From NCBI GenBank assembly GCA_019925095.2, contig CM034412.1, forward strand, positions 4,672,001 to 4,736,000: a stretch of DNA of 64,000 bases. The letters run 5' to 3'. Positions 10,645 to 21,517 of the stretch are shown piece after piece (position 1 is the stretch's first letter; every line of letters starts with the position of its first letter). The notes under the pieces are model-generated. The model saw nothing but the letters and a program-made list of their open reading frames with translations, was not told where the DNA came from and searched no databases. This stretch comes from Dendrolimus kikuchii. Its lineage: Eukaryota; Arthropoda; Insecta; Lepidoptera; Lasiocampidae. Both the position numbers and the translations under genes were made by a program.

Positions 10645-10714
10645 ATCATTCTCATGTTTAGTTCTGATTTGATAATAAATATACCAGTAATTTATATGAG
10701 GAACAACACCATGA

Positions 10715-10890
10715 CCAAATATCAGAAATGTTAAAGAGAGGTCAGGTAAAAAGCATGTCAAATAACCGTGCATGTATGAAGAGGGTAATGAAAGTAGATG
10801 AAGCGAAAGTTGTTTGTCAGGATCGTCACAAGTGAAGATCCATAGTTTCTGCCTACCCCCATGGGAAACAGGCGTGATAATATGTATGTA
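10715..10890 (+). mobile_element. RTE-like fragment (family B)
   Basis: Degraded copy of the family seen at 48262-48785. Shares 'gtaatgaaagtagatgaagc' and ends ...GGAAACAGGCGTGATAATATG. It has a stop in place of a Trp codon (AAGTGA). Confidence 0.75.
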
Positions 10891-11354
10891 TATTTCGGCG
10901 CAAATAAAACTATTAAAAACGATAATAATTTATTTAGTCACTATGAATTTATTGTAATGTGAAATTAATGTAATACGAGGTTTCTATTGTAATTTCAATA
11001 CTTAACCTAAAAATTTGTAATCAAATGCACGTGCCCAGACACGTGCTCCGAGCCCTATAAATACGGTCGCACTGTCGACAGTCGATCATTATTGCCGAGC
11101 CGCCGAACGAGACGGACCTCTCTGAGGTGTCGTAACGCTCTTGGATTGTACGATACCGAGTACTCTTGAAATTCTATTTCGAGGAATCAAATATGGGTTG
11201 TCACCAAGAAGCCAACAATCGTGATGTCAGCGTTGCTGGCGTCACACTCTTTAATTATATGGAAAAAATATTTGCGTGTTGTGTGTGCGTGGATGTAAAT
11301 GTGTGTGTGTGTGTGTGTTTGGTTTTTATATATAACGATGTTTCATTGACTTAC

Positions 11355-11502
11355 CGACGCGCAGAGGTTTTCGTGTATCTTCCACGCGCACGCGACGGCG
11401 GCGTAGCGCGAACTAGTCAAGCACGCGACCTCGTTCGTATGCAACGAACACTTGTCGCCTACTTCGAAGGTCAACGCATCAGATCGGAGACGACCGTCGA
11501 AC
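11355..11502 (-). CDS. Atrn: Attractin exon 13: last kelch strand and first PSI repeat
   Basis: Acceptor TTTCAG (AG at 11504-11503), donor GTAAGT (11354-11349), phase 2 in, phase 0 out. Begins FDGRLRSDALTFEVGDKCS, finishing the GGF...SD.L.F kelch blade, then a PSI-type cysteine block CSLHTNEVACL and VACAWKIHENLCAS. Aligns with GGFNSLLLSDILVF and the first post-kelch cysteine repeat of vertebrate attractin. Confidence 0.95.
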
Positions 11503-11533
11503 CTGAAACCGCGAACATACTTGTATCGTCATG

Positions 11534-11590
11534 TTTTTATTGCTGGAGTACAGCAAACAGGCAGACGGCCCACCTGATGGGAAGTGGTAA
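11534..11590 (-). repeat. Repeat family P fragment
   Basis: Only the tail region is left (TTTTTATTGCTGGAG through ACGGCCCACCTGATGG). It begins 31 bp from the acceptor of attractin exon 13. Confidence 0.8.
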
Positions 11591-11694
11591 CACCAGAATT
11601 GCTGTCGAACTCGAAGCTGGACTGATTGATTAACCTAGCCACTGATTAGCTGCTTTTCAATTTCATGAAATTGATGAAACTGAAGACCTGTCAA

Positions 11695-12225
11695 TTTATT
11701 CAAGATACGGGGAAACCTTATAACGAACCTCGATATAACGATTTTCTTGATATAACAAATTCTTAGAAATCCCTTAAAACCGGCCGTAAGAGTTAATACA
11801 AGATGTACCTTTACAAAACTAATACACTTTTGTAAAAACTTCTTTATAACGAATTTTCAATCATTGAAAAACATAAATGTAAAATATAATTAACCTCTGC
11901 TCAACGGTTTTTATCAACCTTCATACAACCTTTGCATAAAGTATTCTACCAATCCACTAAACAAGAATTCATGTCTCGACATGATCTAACATATTCATTT
12001 ATCGTAAGGCATTCCAGGAATTAAAACTTTCATAATAAATTAGTGCTAATTGTTGTAAGGTTAATAAATTTTACTTTTTATTTTAAATTTCTCTTAACCT
12101 TGCTAAAAGGAATGTTAAATCAAACTAACCTTTATACAACAAACCTCATTGTCAATATTCTTCGTATAACGAATATTTCGTAATCTCCTTCAGATTTGTT
12201 ATATGAAGGTTACACTGTATTAAAA
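11695..12225. mobile_element. Tigger/pogo-like MITE, degraded
   Basis: Rich in 'ataacga' blocks at both ends in opposite orientation (CCTTATAACGAACCTCGATA versus TTATATGAAGGTTACACTG). Similar in style to the better-preserved element at 33252-33670. AT-rich centre, no open frame. Confidence 0.5.
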
Positions 12226-12450
12226 AATTACAGTATTTCGTAGGAATAAGAAATTTTAATGTTTTGGATAAATGAATAGGGTGCCTAATTCCGTCTGGGG
12301 TGAAGGTGATAAAATGAGCGAACCCACAGCCTGGACGTTTGTTGATCGCCTAGGAGTTTTAGTAGGTATCTCCAAACGCGGCGTGGCAATAGCATTCCTG
12401 CGGTGATGCTAGTGGAAACTCGGGAGGCGAATACCACATACCCCACGCGT

Positions 12451-12690
12451 TTCCCCCACGGTGGTTTGTCCTCAAGCGGATCACCCCTGGTTTAAAAAAG
12501 GGACGCCAATCATTAACCCTGACGAGGTGAATCTCACTCGCCTCACCGCGATTCCCCCTCTATTGTTTGTCCTCAAGTGGATTTCCCCTAGTAAAAAATG
12601 TACACCAATCATTGACCCCGACGACGCGAATCCCCCGCTGTGGTTTCTGGCTTCCAAAGGGTTCCAATCATTGATGAGATTTTTTTTATA
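12451..12690 (+). repeat. Imperfect tandem repeat, about 80-100 bp unit
   Basis: Three diverged units, each with 'tttgtcctcaag.ggat' and 'ccaatcattgac/aaccc', starting at about 12465, 12567 and 12640. Lies within a GC-richer block (12290-12700) of unassigned repeat sequence in intron 12. Confidence 0.6.
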
Positions 12691-12880
12691 TTGTGTAAGT
12701 TCACATTTGACCAAAACTGGGCCTGATGTCATGTGGCAATGCAATCTAAAATGGAGCACACATAATCTTAAAGACACCTAAGTTGTATGTTTCAGGAAAA
12801 ACAGACTACGGTAAAACATGTGTGTGATGTGGCAATAACGATTTAATTTACCCTATTATATCAGTATAATCTGCGCTTAC

Positions 12881-12988
12881 CCGCCATATATGATAGCAGT
12901 GTTGCGCATCTGCAGAGGGAGTGGCGAAGAGGCGTGCGCTGCACGAGCACCACCTCCCGGCGGCTCTATGTTGTACCACGAGGAACAT
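12881..12988 (-). CDS. Atrn: Attractin exon 12: kelch repeat
   Basis: Acceptor ATTGCAG (AG at 12990-12989), donor GTAAGC (12880-12875), phase 2 at both ends. Encodes CSSWYNIEPPGGG, then ARAAHASSPLPLQMRNTAII and YGG. Corresponds to the vertebrate CDTW...RFGHSAV...YVFGG blade. The usual GHS is AHA here, a mild deviation. Confidence 0.93.
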
Positions 12989-13003
12989 CTGCAATAGAGA
13001 TGC

Positions 13004-13236
13004 CTTTTTTTATTGCATGAATTTAGCAGACAGACAGACGGTCCACGTGATGGAAAGCGGTTACCATCACCTATGGACATTTGCAACAGCAAAGATGCTA
13101 CAAATGCGCTGCTGCTCTCTTAACGGAGACTGAAACTTGATCACTAATGCCGGAACACAACTCAAGGTTGTCATGGCGACATACTTAAGACCAGGGGTGG
13201 TAGCCATACAGTCGGGCAAACACCCTACAACCTGGC
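13004..13236 (-). repeat. Repeat family P, short form
   Basis: Ends at ACCTGGCAAAG, the short-form head boundary shared with copies at 20195, 29479, 38489 and 39599. Poly(A) side adjoins attractin exon 12, 16 nt from its boundary. Confidence 0.9.
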
Positions 13237-13316
13237 AAAGTATATACATATGTATATATATGTTTATATTATTTTTGTACTTATATATACTATATGTTTA
13301 ATTCTCATTCATCATT

Positions 13317-13626
13317 ATTTTTTTTATTGCAGGAGTTCAGCAGACAGCGAGACGGCCCACTTGATGGAAAGCGGTTACCATCGCCTATAGACATTTGCAA
13401 CACCAAAGGTGCTACAAATGCGCTGCTGCTCTCTTAACGGAGACTGGAACTTGATCACTAATGCCGGAACACAACACAAGGTTGTTATGGCGACATACGT
13501 TAGACCAGGGGTGGTAGGCATCCAATCGGGCAAATACCCTACCACCTGGCTGTGAGTTGTTTTGTCGCCTCTTAGGACAGGCCGCCCGGCCGCAGGAAAT
13601 TGTATCCTTTCTCCGTTCCTGCACAA
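13317..13626 (-). repeat. Repeat family P, full form
   Basis: Full-length copy with both the TTTTTATTGCAGG end and the CCGTTCCTGCACAA head. It lies 80 bp from the short copy, same orientation. Confidence 0.92.
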
Positions 13627-13816
13627 ATGAAAACTGCACCACCGTCTGTATTAAAAATCTATCAATCGCTGCCAAGGGTTGCCTGGAAGAGATCGCTTCT
13701 TAGCGAGAAGGCCTCCCGTTGTACTATCTTTTATCTTTTTCTACTTCTGTTTGTATATGCTTTGGTGTACACTACAAGAATTATCTATCTATCTTATCTA
13801 TTATTTGAAATATTAC

Positions 13817-13928
13817 CTGACATCATACAACATGGCTCCGCTCGAATAGCACCTGGATCCGGCCGGGTTCGAGACGGCGGCTGCCGCGCTATCATTGTGC
13901 GCATTACCACCGAACACGAGCATTACAC
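13817..13928 (-). CDS. Atrn: Attractin exon 11: kelch repeat with Cys loop
   Basis: Acceptor TTTGCAG (AG at 13930-13929), donor GTAATA (13816-13811), phase 1 in, phase 2 out. Begins GVMLVFGGNAHNDSA, nearly the same as MLVFGGNTHND in vertebrate attractin, then an Ala/Ser-rich insert and RCYSSGAMLYDV, matching the conserved KCFSSDFLAYDI segment. Confidence 0.96.
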
Positions 13929-14127
13929 CTGCAAATGTTATATTCTTTATCGATTTCCAAATAGAATGAATCATGGTCCTGTTTAATCTAGTAATGTATA
14001 TATATAAAAGAAAGTCGTGTTAGTTACACTATTTACAACTCAAGAACGGCTGTACCGATTTGGATGAAAATTGGTGGGGAGGTAGCTTAGAACCAGGAGA
14101 TGGGCATAGGATACTTTATATCCCGTT

Positions 14128-14372
14128 GGAACCGGTAGGTGGCGCTGAGATCGGGTTCTAGAATTCTCCTAATCACCTGGACCGATTTTGGTGATTTTGT
14201 TTTTGTGTGTTTGAGTGGGTTCCCGGATGGTTTAGATTCGCAATTAGAACCGGTAAGTGGCGCCGAGATCGGGTTCTTGAATTCTCCTAATCACCTGGAC
14301 CGATTTTGGTGATTTTGTTTTTGTGTGTTGGAGTGGGTCCGCGGATGGTTTAAATCCATAATTAGAATTTCA
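14128..14372 (+). repeat. Tandem duplication inside a Helitron-like repeat
   Basis: Two units of about 121 bp, each with 'ttctcctaatcacctggacc' and 'gtgattttgtttttgtgtgt'. Part of the decayed repeat spanning roughly 13995-14400, which ends GGGGCCGCTAGTAA. Confidence 0.8.
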
Positions 14373-14404
14373 GAGCAGGACAAGCCGGGGCCGCTAGTAA
14401 TATG

Positions 14405-15316
14405 TAAATATCTCGTGTCACCGGGGACATCAACCACGACGTCAAGGCCCGTATCACAGCAAGGGCCAAGTGGCGTGAGGTGACAAGTGTCTTTTGTGAC
14501 CTAAAAATTCCGGTTAAATTGAAAGGACAGATCTATAAATCCATCATTAGACCTGTCCTTTTGTATGGCATTGGAGCGTGGCCTGTACTTGAGCGACACA
14601 AGCAAGAACTGCGTGTCACGGAGATGAATATGCTGCGATGAATGTATGTGGCAGTCTTCACGTCCGTGACATAGCAGACAAACTACAAGAGTATCGCTTA
14701 CGCTGGTACGGCCACATTTTAAGCAAGAACTGCGTGTCACGGAGATGAATTTACTGCGATGGATATGTGTGGTAGTCTTTACGTCCGTGATATAGCAGAC
14801 AAACTGTAAGAGTGTCGCTTACGCTGGTACGGACACATTTTAGCAAGAACTGCGTGTCACGTAGATGAATGTGTGTGGCAGTCTTCACGTCCGTGACATA
14901 ACAGACAAACTGCAAGAGTGTCGCTTACGCTAGTACTGACACATTTTATGCAGGAACTGCGTGTCACAGAGATGAATATGCTGCGATGAATGTGTGTGGC
15001 AGTCTTCACGTCCGTGACATAGCAGCCAAACTGCAAGAGTGTCGCTTACGCTGGTACGACCACGTTTTACGGAGACCGGCTGATTATGTGGGGAACAAAT
15101 GTCTAGCCATGCCGCCTCCGCCAGGTCCCGGACGAAGGGGAAGGCCCAAGAAATATTGGCTTGACGTTGTGAAGAATGACGTGCGTACCAACAATGGTCT
15201 CAAAACGGGGGATGCAGAAGACCGCGCGAAGTGGAGTAGAACAAGTAGGAAAGCGGACCCTGGGCGTCGGAGTGAACGCTCCGAACGCAACCGGGATATA
15301 ACGCTCGGATGATGAT
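14405..15316 (+). mobile_element. Non-LTR retrotransposon 3' part (family C) with internal tandem copies
   Basis: Encodes a non-LTR RT C-terminal segment (RLRWYDHVLRRPADYV, GRRGRPKKYWLDVVKNDV) and ends in a GATGATGATG-type tail. A segment of about 110-120 bp is present four times in tandem (from about 14605, 14725, 14845 and 14954). Several stops and frameshifts, so inactive. Confidence 0.85.
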
Positions 15317-15670
15317 GATCATAAATATCTCGTGTCACGATGTTTCTGGTCGCACTCCTCCGAAACGGCTTAACCGATTGTAATGAATTTTTTAATATAT
15401 TTGGTAGGCATGAGAATAGACCGTAAAGTAATTTTCACCCTCCTGTGATGTCTTTTATCTTTCTGGCAGAACAACGTTTGCCAGATCAGCAAATATATTT
15501 TTAGGAGCGAACTTCGACGTGGTACAGCCATACTAGAACAATTATATCGATTACAGAGCTCTGAGGGCCGGTCCGATCGATATCACACTCTCACAGATTT
15601 TCCATCTTCGATATCCCATTCATCACTCTATCTCATCTTGACGGCTTACAACGCGTTGCCTTCGCCTCTG

Positions 15671-15752
15671 ATGTTGCAAACTTCTATAGGCGACGGTAAC
15701 CACATTCCATTAAGTGGGTCGTCTGCCTGTTTGCCAGCTTTGCATTAAAAAA
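15671..15752 (+). repeat. Repeat family P tail fragment
   Basis: Contains GATGTTGCAAACTTCTATAG through GCATTAAAAAAA. Diverged and truncated on the 5' side. Confidence 0.8.
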
Positions 15753-15941
15753 ACACAGAAGCTGTAAACAATAGTTAAATATTACGTTATATACGGTGTC
15801 AATGAAACTAAACAATTAGTACAACCATCCGTACAAATCCCCTATAACTTAAGCTCTACGCGTACGAAGTTTCGTTTTTGGGACAAACACTCGGACGGTG
15901 ATAATTATGTACCTATAATATGCAAATTACAAACTCCTTAC

Positions 15942-16050
15942 CCGGAGATACAAAAGTAGCGGAATGAAGATATCTTGGCATAGGAGCGGATGGAAGTGGC
16001 CTCCAAACTCTACTTTCCACGTCATACTCGTACAGAGCTGCCGAAGGAGC
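15942..16050 (-). CDS. Atrn: Attractin exon 10: kelch repeat
   Basis: Acceptor TTTCTAG (AG at 16052-16051), donor GTAAGG (15941-15936), phase 0 in, phase 1 out. Encodes ALYEYDVESRVWRPLPSAP, then MPRYLHSATFVSPG. The LYxYdv...W core and the RYLHSA block are diagnostic kelch strands and match the family at the expected place. Confidence 0.95.
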
Positions 16051-16299
16051 CTAGAAAGTAAAATATTGGAATTACCCTCCAACAATTTTTTTTTAAAGTT
16101 ACACCTTGTGAAATTTTCAAGAAATCGTTTTTCTTTGGCTAAATAAATTGTTTATACTTTTCAGAATATTTCAAGTGTTGCAACATTCAAAAATTCTAAT
16201 TATTACCGGCACTATAGCAATTAGAAGTGAAAGCGTCAAGAAGCCGACCCGAAACTCAAGTAACATTTGGACTTATCCATCTATCTTTAATATTATAAA

Positions 16300-16615
16300 A
16301 TTCTAAAAATGCAGTGTCTGTACATTGACGCTATTTAAAAAAACAACAGCTGAAATAGACTATAAAAACGATGGAGAAAACGATGCATTTTTTCAAATTT
16401 CTTATCTGTTTGTTCGGGTCTTAAGTAAAAAACTGGACCGATTTCGATGCGATTTTCACTGATCGACAGCAAATTCTTAGACTTTAAATTTGCGCTACTC
16501 TATATCCCGGGAATCCCGCCGGAATTTTTCTGGGAATTATTTAAAATGAAGAATTCGAATTCCAGTGCGACTTTTCCAGTGCTATCGTTCAGCGAAAAAG
16601 TCGCACTGGAATTGT
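16300..16615 (+). repeat. Helitron-like decayed repeat
   Basis: Shares 'aaaactggaccgatttcgat' and 'cagcaaattcttagacttta' with 4990-5540. It lies 250 bp from the acceptor of attractin exon 10. Confidence 0.55.
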
Positions 16616-16655
16616 TGTCATTTTTTTTTTTTTTTATATATTATTAACATATCTA

Positions 16656-16756
16656 TGAATGTGAAAGAAGCAAGTGAGGTGTGTAAGAATAAGCCTAAAT
16701 GGCGCTCTGTTGTTCGTGCCTACCCCGCAAGGGAACTGGCGTGAAGTTATGTATGT
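16656..16756 (+). mobile_element. RTE family A, 100-bp remnant with target duplication
   Basis: Last 100 bp of the element. Flanked by TTATTAACATATCTA at 16641-16655 and 16766-16780 plus part of a T run. It inserted at the very edge of repeat family Q. Confidence 0.9.
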
Positions 16757-16765
16757 ATTTTTTTT

Positions 16766-17480
16766 TTATTAACATATCTACGGACTCGAGTTCCGTACCT
16801 TTTTTACTACTTAATTTCTATGAAAAATTTTAGAGTCCATACACGCTTATTGTTTATTTTTGTTAGTGTGTGACATTAATTTAGTGATTTATATGTTATG
16901 GTGTACCTTAAGATTAACTTATTATATTGATTTATCCTATTTTTAATACTAAACTTATACTAATGTAGAGTGTATCCGTTACATGCTGGTGTTGTGAGGA
17001 AGTGCATGTGCAGTGTTGGCCTTATATCTATACTTATATATTATCCTATCTAGTGCCATGTGTGTTGTTTTTTCGTTTCTATGTCTGGGTTATTAATTTT
17101 TAGGCTCTTTGTGTGTCTTGGTTTGTTTGTGAAGTGTGCGTGTAATGCAATGCGGTGGTAGTGCGCGTTGGTTTGAGTATGTGTATAAGTTTTATTGTTA
17201 GTTATGTGTTTGTGACTTTGTGTGGTGTCATAATTTATTGTTTAACGGAGTTTTTGGCGGGAACTGAAAGGAGACGTTATGCTGTGCAGTTTTATTTTCT
17301 AAAAATGTGTAAAATTACTCTAAAATGAACAATAGTTGTAGGATATTGATAGTTTTTGAGTAGTAACTATTTGTTTTGTGAGAAATGTGAACTGTCTAGT
17401 CAAATGTGGCCTTTTGAGTTTTCACAAGAACTCCGTTGAATGGCGTTAGTTGTAGCCTACAATACAACTGCGCGACTATT
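16766..17480 (+). repeat. Interspersed repeat family Q, long form
   Basis: Starts TTATTAACATATCTACGGAC. The first half is nearly identical to 39913-40310 and partly to 25872-26070; the second half matches 2078-2315 and 30303-30512. No coding frame and no terminal repeats found. High identity suggests recent spread; the class is unknown. Confidence 0.8.
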
Positions 17481-18027
17481 ATACGAAGACTTAAACATCA
17501 GAATTGGCTGTATGGACTAAAGATTCCTTTGCCTGCCTTTGTGGCGAATACAACTACTACTACTTATTGTTTAACTGTTGTGACATGAAAAATTTTCAAT
17601 TGGTGTTGATGATGATGGATGGTTTAGGAGGGGGATTATTGGCCCTCCATCAGGTGTTGGACCACCGTCTTGTCTCTCATGCGTATCGTTATTGTTATGT
17701 AATAAAATTAGTGTTTTTTTTTAAATTCCGGGAATCCCGCAGGAATTTACCCGGTGAGCGGTTTGAAGTTGTTCGCTGTACAAGATGAACTCTAGGCGAA
17801 GTTGCGCGTGACAGCTAGTTTGATATAGATTTTTGACTGACGCCAAAAAACGCTTAGGGTTTTCTCCAGATAACTTAAGTCTTCAAAAGTCATACTTCAA
17901 TAAACACATTCTGTATAATAATAGTCATGTGAAGTTTTATTATACTCAATATTGTTCATTTGCAACAGAAATTATACATATTTTAAATATTACTCTTCAA
18001 GTTCCTGTCCAAAAGTTCCCTAATATT

Positions 18028-18337
18028 TTTTTTATTGCAGTAGCTCAGCAGACAGACGGACGGCCCACTTGATGGAAAGCGGTTACCATCGCCTATAGAC
18101 ATTTGCAACACCAAAGGTGCTACAAATGCGCTGCTGCTTTTTTAAGGGAGACTGGAACCTGGTCACAAATGCCAGAACACAACTCATGGTTGTTATGGCG
18201 ACATACTTTAGACCAGGGGTGGTAGGCATCCAGTCGGGCAAACGCCCTACCACCTGGCTGTGGGTTGTTTTGTCGCCTCTTACGACAGGCCGCCCGGCCG
18301 CAGGAAATTGTATTTTTTCTCCGTTCCTGCACGGATA
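18028..18337 (-). repeat. Repeat family P, full form
   Basis: Both ends present (TTTTTTATTGCAGTAGC to CCTGCACGGATAAA). No internal deletion. Confidence 0.93.
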
Positions 18338-18417
18338 AAGCATTACAATAATTACCATATACATAAATCGTATTCTATATAACAATAGCCTTAGATAATA
18401 ATATTAATATAGCCTTA

Positions 18418-18940
18418 GCCAGCCGGCACGGAGTGGAGATCGCTAGAGCTAAGACTTAAGCTCCAGGGGTGGAAGTGATAAATGGCCTAACGTCGGAAGT
18501 AGCTTCGGTGAACCTGCAGCCCACCTCTCTACACCCCTTAGCCACACACACCCATGTTGCCCCCGTCTTCTATGGCATTTTTAGGGGCCTCTGCAGGGAG
18601 TGACGCGTCACCGTCTGCCCATATTCTCATGTTCCCTGAACGTTGCGACTGGCAGACGCCATAGTGACCATATTCCCAGACCCCCAGTACCACTAGCAGT
18701 TCACCCCAATAGCCCGGTACTTTTTGTCCTCATTTCCCACAATAGTCCTACACTGGCCGGGGCTTGTCCTTGGGTGCATTACTATATAGTGTAGACAGGG
18801 ATAATCGCCGGTCAGTGTCACGCCACATTTACATTAAATTTGTCAAAGGGTCTGTCTCTACGTGTTATCCTTCCCATGGCCCCATGCAACACCCTAATTT
18901 CCGGGCCATTTTTATGGCCCGTGGTCTCCAAAGACATACA
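18418..18940. repeat. Unassigned GC-rich repeat-like block
   Basis: Much more GC-rich than its surroundings, with short dispersed CCCC/GGGG runs and the near-palindrome GGGCCATTTTTATGGCCC at 18903-18920. No convincing open frame or attractin homology on either strand. Probably part of a non-LTR element UTR, but I cannot name it. Confidence 0.35.
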
Positions 18941-18964
18941 TATTAATATAAATTCTTCTATTAA

Positions 18965-19091
18965 GTCTTCTTTAAGAGAACAGCAGCGCATTTGTAGCAC
19001 CTTTGGTGTTGCAAATGTCCATAGGCGATGGTAACCGCTTTCCATCAAGTGGGCCGTCTGCCTGTCTGCTGAACTCCTGCAATAAAAAAAT
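18965..19091 (+). repeat. Repeat family P tail fragment
   Basis: Head missing; begins TTTAAGAGAACAGCAGCGCA and ends CTCCTGCAATAAAAAAAT. Confidence 0.88.
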
Positions 19092-19278
19092 AAAAAAATG
19101 ATAGATATATGTATATTGAAACACTGTGCGTACTTGGTTAGTGTACTATGTATTTAGTTTCTCCTTCTTATTATTATTATGTATAATGTTTTAATGTATT
19201 TTTAGGTTTCACTTTTGCTATGACTAAATAATGATATTTATATAAGGGTCTCAAGTTAATATGTGAAGATTAGGAGGT

Positions 19279-19380
19279 GGACACTGAAAATCAACGGGAG
19301 GAGGGGGGGGGGGTGTATCCTCCGACACAGCAATATACTGAGTGCCAACCTTGTTTGTTGAATAGCGGCTTCTACAAACA
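19279..19380 (+). repeat. Interspersed repeat family S fragment
   Basis: Shares 'ccgacacagcaatatactga' and 'ccaaccttgtttgttgaa' with 30715-30800 and 52580-52665. Contains a run of ten G. Unclassified. Confidence 0.55.
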
Positions 19381-19446
19381 TATTTTGTCTCGTCTATTTT
19401 ACAATTTGTTTGTCTTTCTTTCTTTATATTGAATGAAAATTGATAC

Positions 19447-19596
19447 CTGCGTGGCTTCGGACTCTGAAACCAATCCACCATGCACGTACACCTTCTTGGA
19501 CAGAGGTTCCCAAAGAGCCGTGTGTCCAAATCCGGCCCTGGCAGGCCACCCCTTCGTCGCCGCAGCCGACCATACATTTTCTTCTATGTGATACTC
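19447..19596 (-). CDS. Atrn: Attractin exon 9: kelch repeat
   Basis: Acceptor TTTGTAG (AG at 19598-19597), donor GTATCA (19446-19441), phase 0 at both ends, 50 codons. Encodes EYHIEENVWSAAATKGW, then RAGFGHTALWEPLSKKVYVH followed by GG, a full kelch unit. Matches the blade after the FGH motif in vertebrate attractin (EYD...W..., then YVHGG). Confidence 0.95.
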
Positions 19597-19634
19597 CTAC
19601 AAAATATATACACTTGAATTTCTTTTGTGCTTCA

Positions 19635-19636
<2 letters not shown>

Positions 19637-19666
<30 letters not shown>
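19637..19666. repeat. (CA)n microsatellite
   Basis: About 14 CA units, directly adjoining the SINE at 19668, whose relatives also carry a CA/GT tract. Confidence 0.95.
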
Positions 19667-19667
<1 letters not shown>

Positions 19668-19850
19668 CACTGCAACTCAGAGGCTCCGGGTTCGATTCCT
19701 GGTATGGTAAATTTCACAAACGAATTTTCTCCGTTATTTACTACGGTCTGGGTTTCCGGGATCGGCCCGAGTTATCTATTGTATATTACCCGTAACACAA
19801 GCGAAACTTACTCAATTTGGGGATATACAATATGTGTGTTTGTCTGCCAA
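19668..19850 (+). mobile_element. tRNA-derived SINE, head-truncated
   Basis: Starts within the tRNA-like region (CTGCAACTCAGAGGCTCCGG), keeps the B box GGGTTCGATTCCTGG and the body, ending GGGGATATACAATATGTGTG. Sister of 2577-2790. Confidence 0.82.
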
Positions 19851-20194
19851 TTATTATTATATTATTGTTATTCTTTTGTGCTTCTTCAATAAGAGTTTAT
19901 TAATAGGGTAAAAAAAAATAATTTCAAAGAATTACAAATGGAAAAAAAAATATATTGTCGGCGTCAGCGCAGGACCTATCACTATATTTTTGGAGACATA
20001 ATTCTTTTGCGTCAAAATTTGTTACATATTACATGTATCATAATTTTGCCAAAAAAATAATCAGCCCAAAAAATTAAGTTATATTTCCTGCACTGATGCC
20101 GACGATATGTAAACGCAACTTATTTGAATACTCGATAGTCGCGCTGCTGACTTCCCTCGTCACTTTCCTGCTTGCTACCGACAAAGTGGGGCTT

Positions 20195-20427
20195 TTTTTA
20201 TTGCGGGAGTTCAGCAGACAGGCAGACGGCCCACTTGATGGAAAGTGGTTACCATCGTGTATGGACATTTGCAACGCCGAAGGTCCTACAAATGCGCTGC
20301 TGCCCTCTTAAGGGACACTGGAACCTGGTCACTAATGCCGGAACACAACGCAGGGTTATTATGGCGTCATACTTTAGACCAGGGGTGGTAGCCATCCAGT
20401 CGGGCAAATGCCCTACCACCTGGCAAA
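20195..20427 (-). repeat. Repeat family P, short form
   Basis: Ends at CCACCTGGCAAACTGGGG, the short-form head boundary. The flank before it repeats 'gtggggc', possibly a target duplication with 'ctggggc' after it. Confidence 0.92.
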
Positions 20428-21000
20428 CTGGGGCTAATATAAAGCAATATAAACGAAGGACTTATCTAAATTAGACTTACTCATTACTACTCTGAGCATG
20501 TCGCGTGGTCACTTCTCGCCACATCGTCCGACGCTAGGCCAAGAGTCATGGCCAAGCCATTAACTTTTTATTTTTTAAATTGATTGTATTATTCATCATT
20601 ATGTTTCGTATATTAAACGAACGGATCCAGGAGGCATTGTACTACATAAAAAAAATGTGTGTGTGCGTGTGTATGCAGTTCACACGCAGTAGAAATGAAA
20701 CTTACGAGAATATACTCACAGATAATATATTATTATCAGGTTTATTTCGGTCCAAATTGGACCTATCTTTAATAATTGGTCTTATTAACTCTCTAATCTG
20801 TGCTACACAATGTAAAACTCGTATCTCATTCAGTTTATCTCTTTTTAGTGTCGCTCTTTCGTTTCAAAAATCAAAATCTGGAACCCGATGATTCCAGTGC
20901 CATCTACCGGATCCAAATTTGTATCTAAACCATCCCAGGACCCACTCAAACATACACAAAAACGTTACCAGAGTTCAAACATATATAGAAGAACACATAC

Positions 21001-21119
21001 CTGAACAAGATGCAAATAACCGTAATGTGGTGAATGTCCAAAGAAAGACAGCATTACTGGTTTTTTTGTTAAGCCCATATGCACCAGAACTGCTGTATGA
21101 CCAGAGACATGGAGACCAC
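21001..21119 (-). CDS. Atrn: Attractin exon 8: kelch blade with FGHSPHYGY motif
   Basis: Acceptor TTTGCAG (AG at 21121-21120), donor GTATGT (21000-20995), phase 1 in, phase 0 out. Encodes GGLHVSGHTAVLVHM and VMLSFFGHSPHYGYLHLVQ. The FGHSPxYGYxxxVQ motif is a hallmark of attractins, in which the usual kelch GG is replaced by GH. Confidence 0.95.
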
Positions 21120-21371
21120 CTGCAAATAACAGATACGAGGTAATATCAAAGAAACAAATAATAGTAGACTTTGATAAATGCTCATTTAAAAAAAAAAATG
21201 TGAAAAGAAAGAAAGACACATTTTATTCAGGACATAAAAAATACAGTAAAACAATAGAAACAGAATAAGTCCTAATATTGGGCCCAGTCTCAGCATAGAC
21301 CAGCGCTGTTCTTTCGCCCGGGACCAGAAAGTGGAGTCACAAAAGACAATACAACACACATAATAAATAAT

Positions 21372-21517
21372 GTCAGGAGCCTTAAGAACAGACGAGCGTG
21401 CATGACAAGAGCTATGAATGTCAAAGAAGCAAGTGAGGTGTGTAAGAATAAGCCTGAATGGCGCTCTGCTGTTCGTGCCTACCCCGCAAGGGAACTGGCG
21501 TGAAGTTATGTATGTAT
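21372..21517 (+). mobile_element. RTE family A, 5'-truncated, with target duplication
   Basis: Flanked by the 12-bp direct repeat ATAATAAATAAT at 21360-21371 and 21516-21527. Ends in ATGTAT repeats. Contains the KNKPEWRSAVRAYPARELA variant of the family C-terminus. Confidence 0.92.

Noticed and set aside
18117..18338. Open frames ending in LSPLTTGRPAAGN-like peptides, recurring many times
   Set aside because: They are readings through repeat family P, present in both orientations at many sites.
19691..19705. tRNA gene suggested by the B box GGGTTCGATTCCTGG
   Set aside because: No acceptor stem or full cloverleaf; it is part of a SINE with sister copies.
20074..20170. Attractin kelch exon between exons 8 and 9
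   Set aside because: Exon 8 joins exon 9 directly in phase 0, and the local translation has no kelch pattern.
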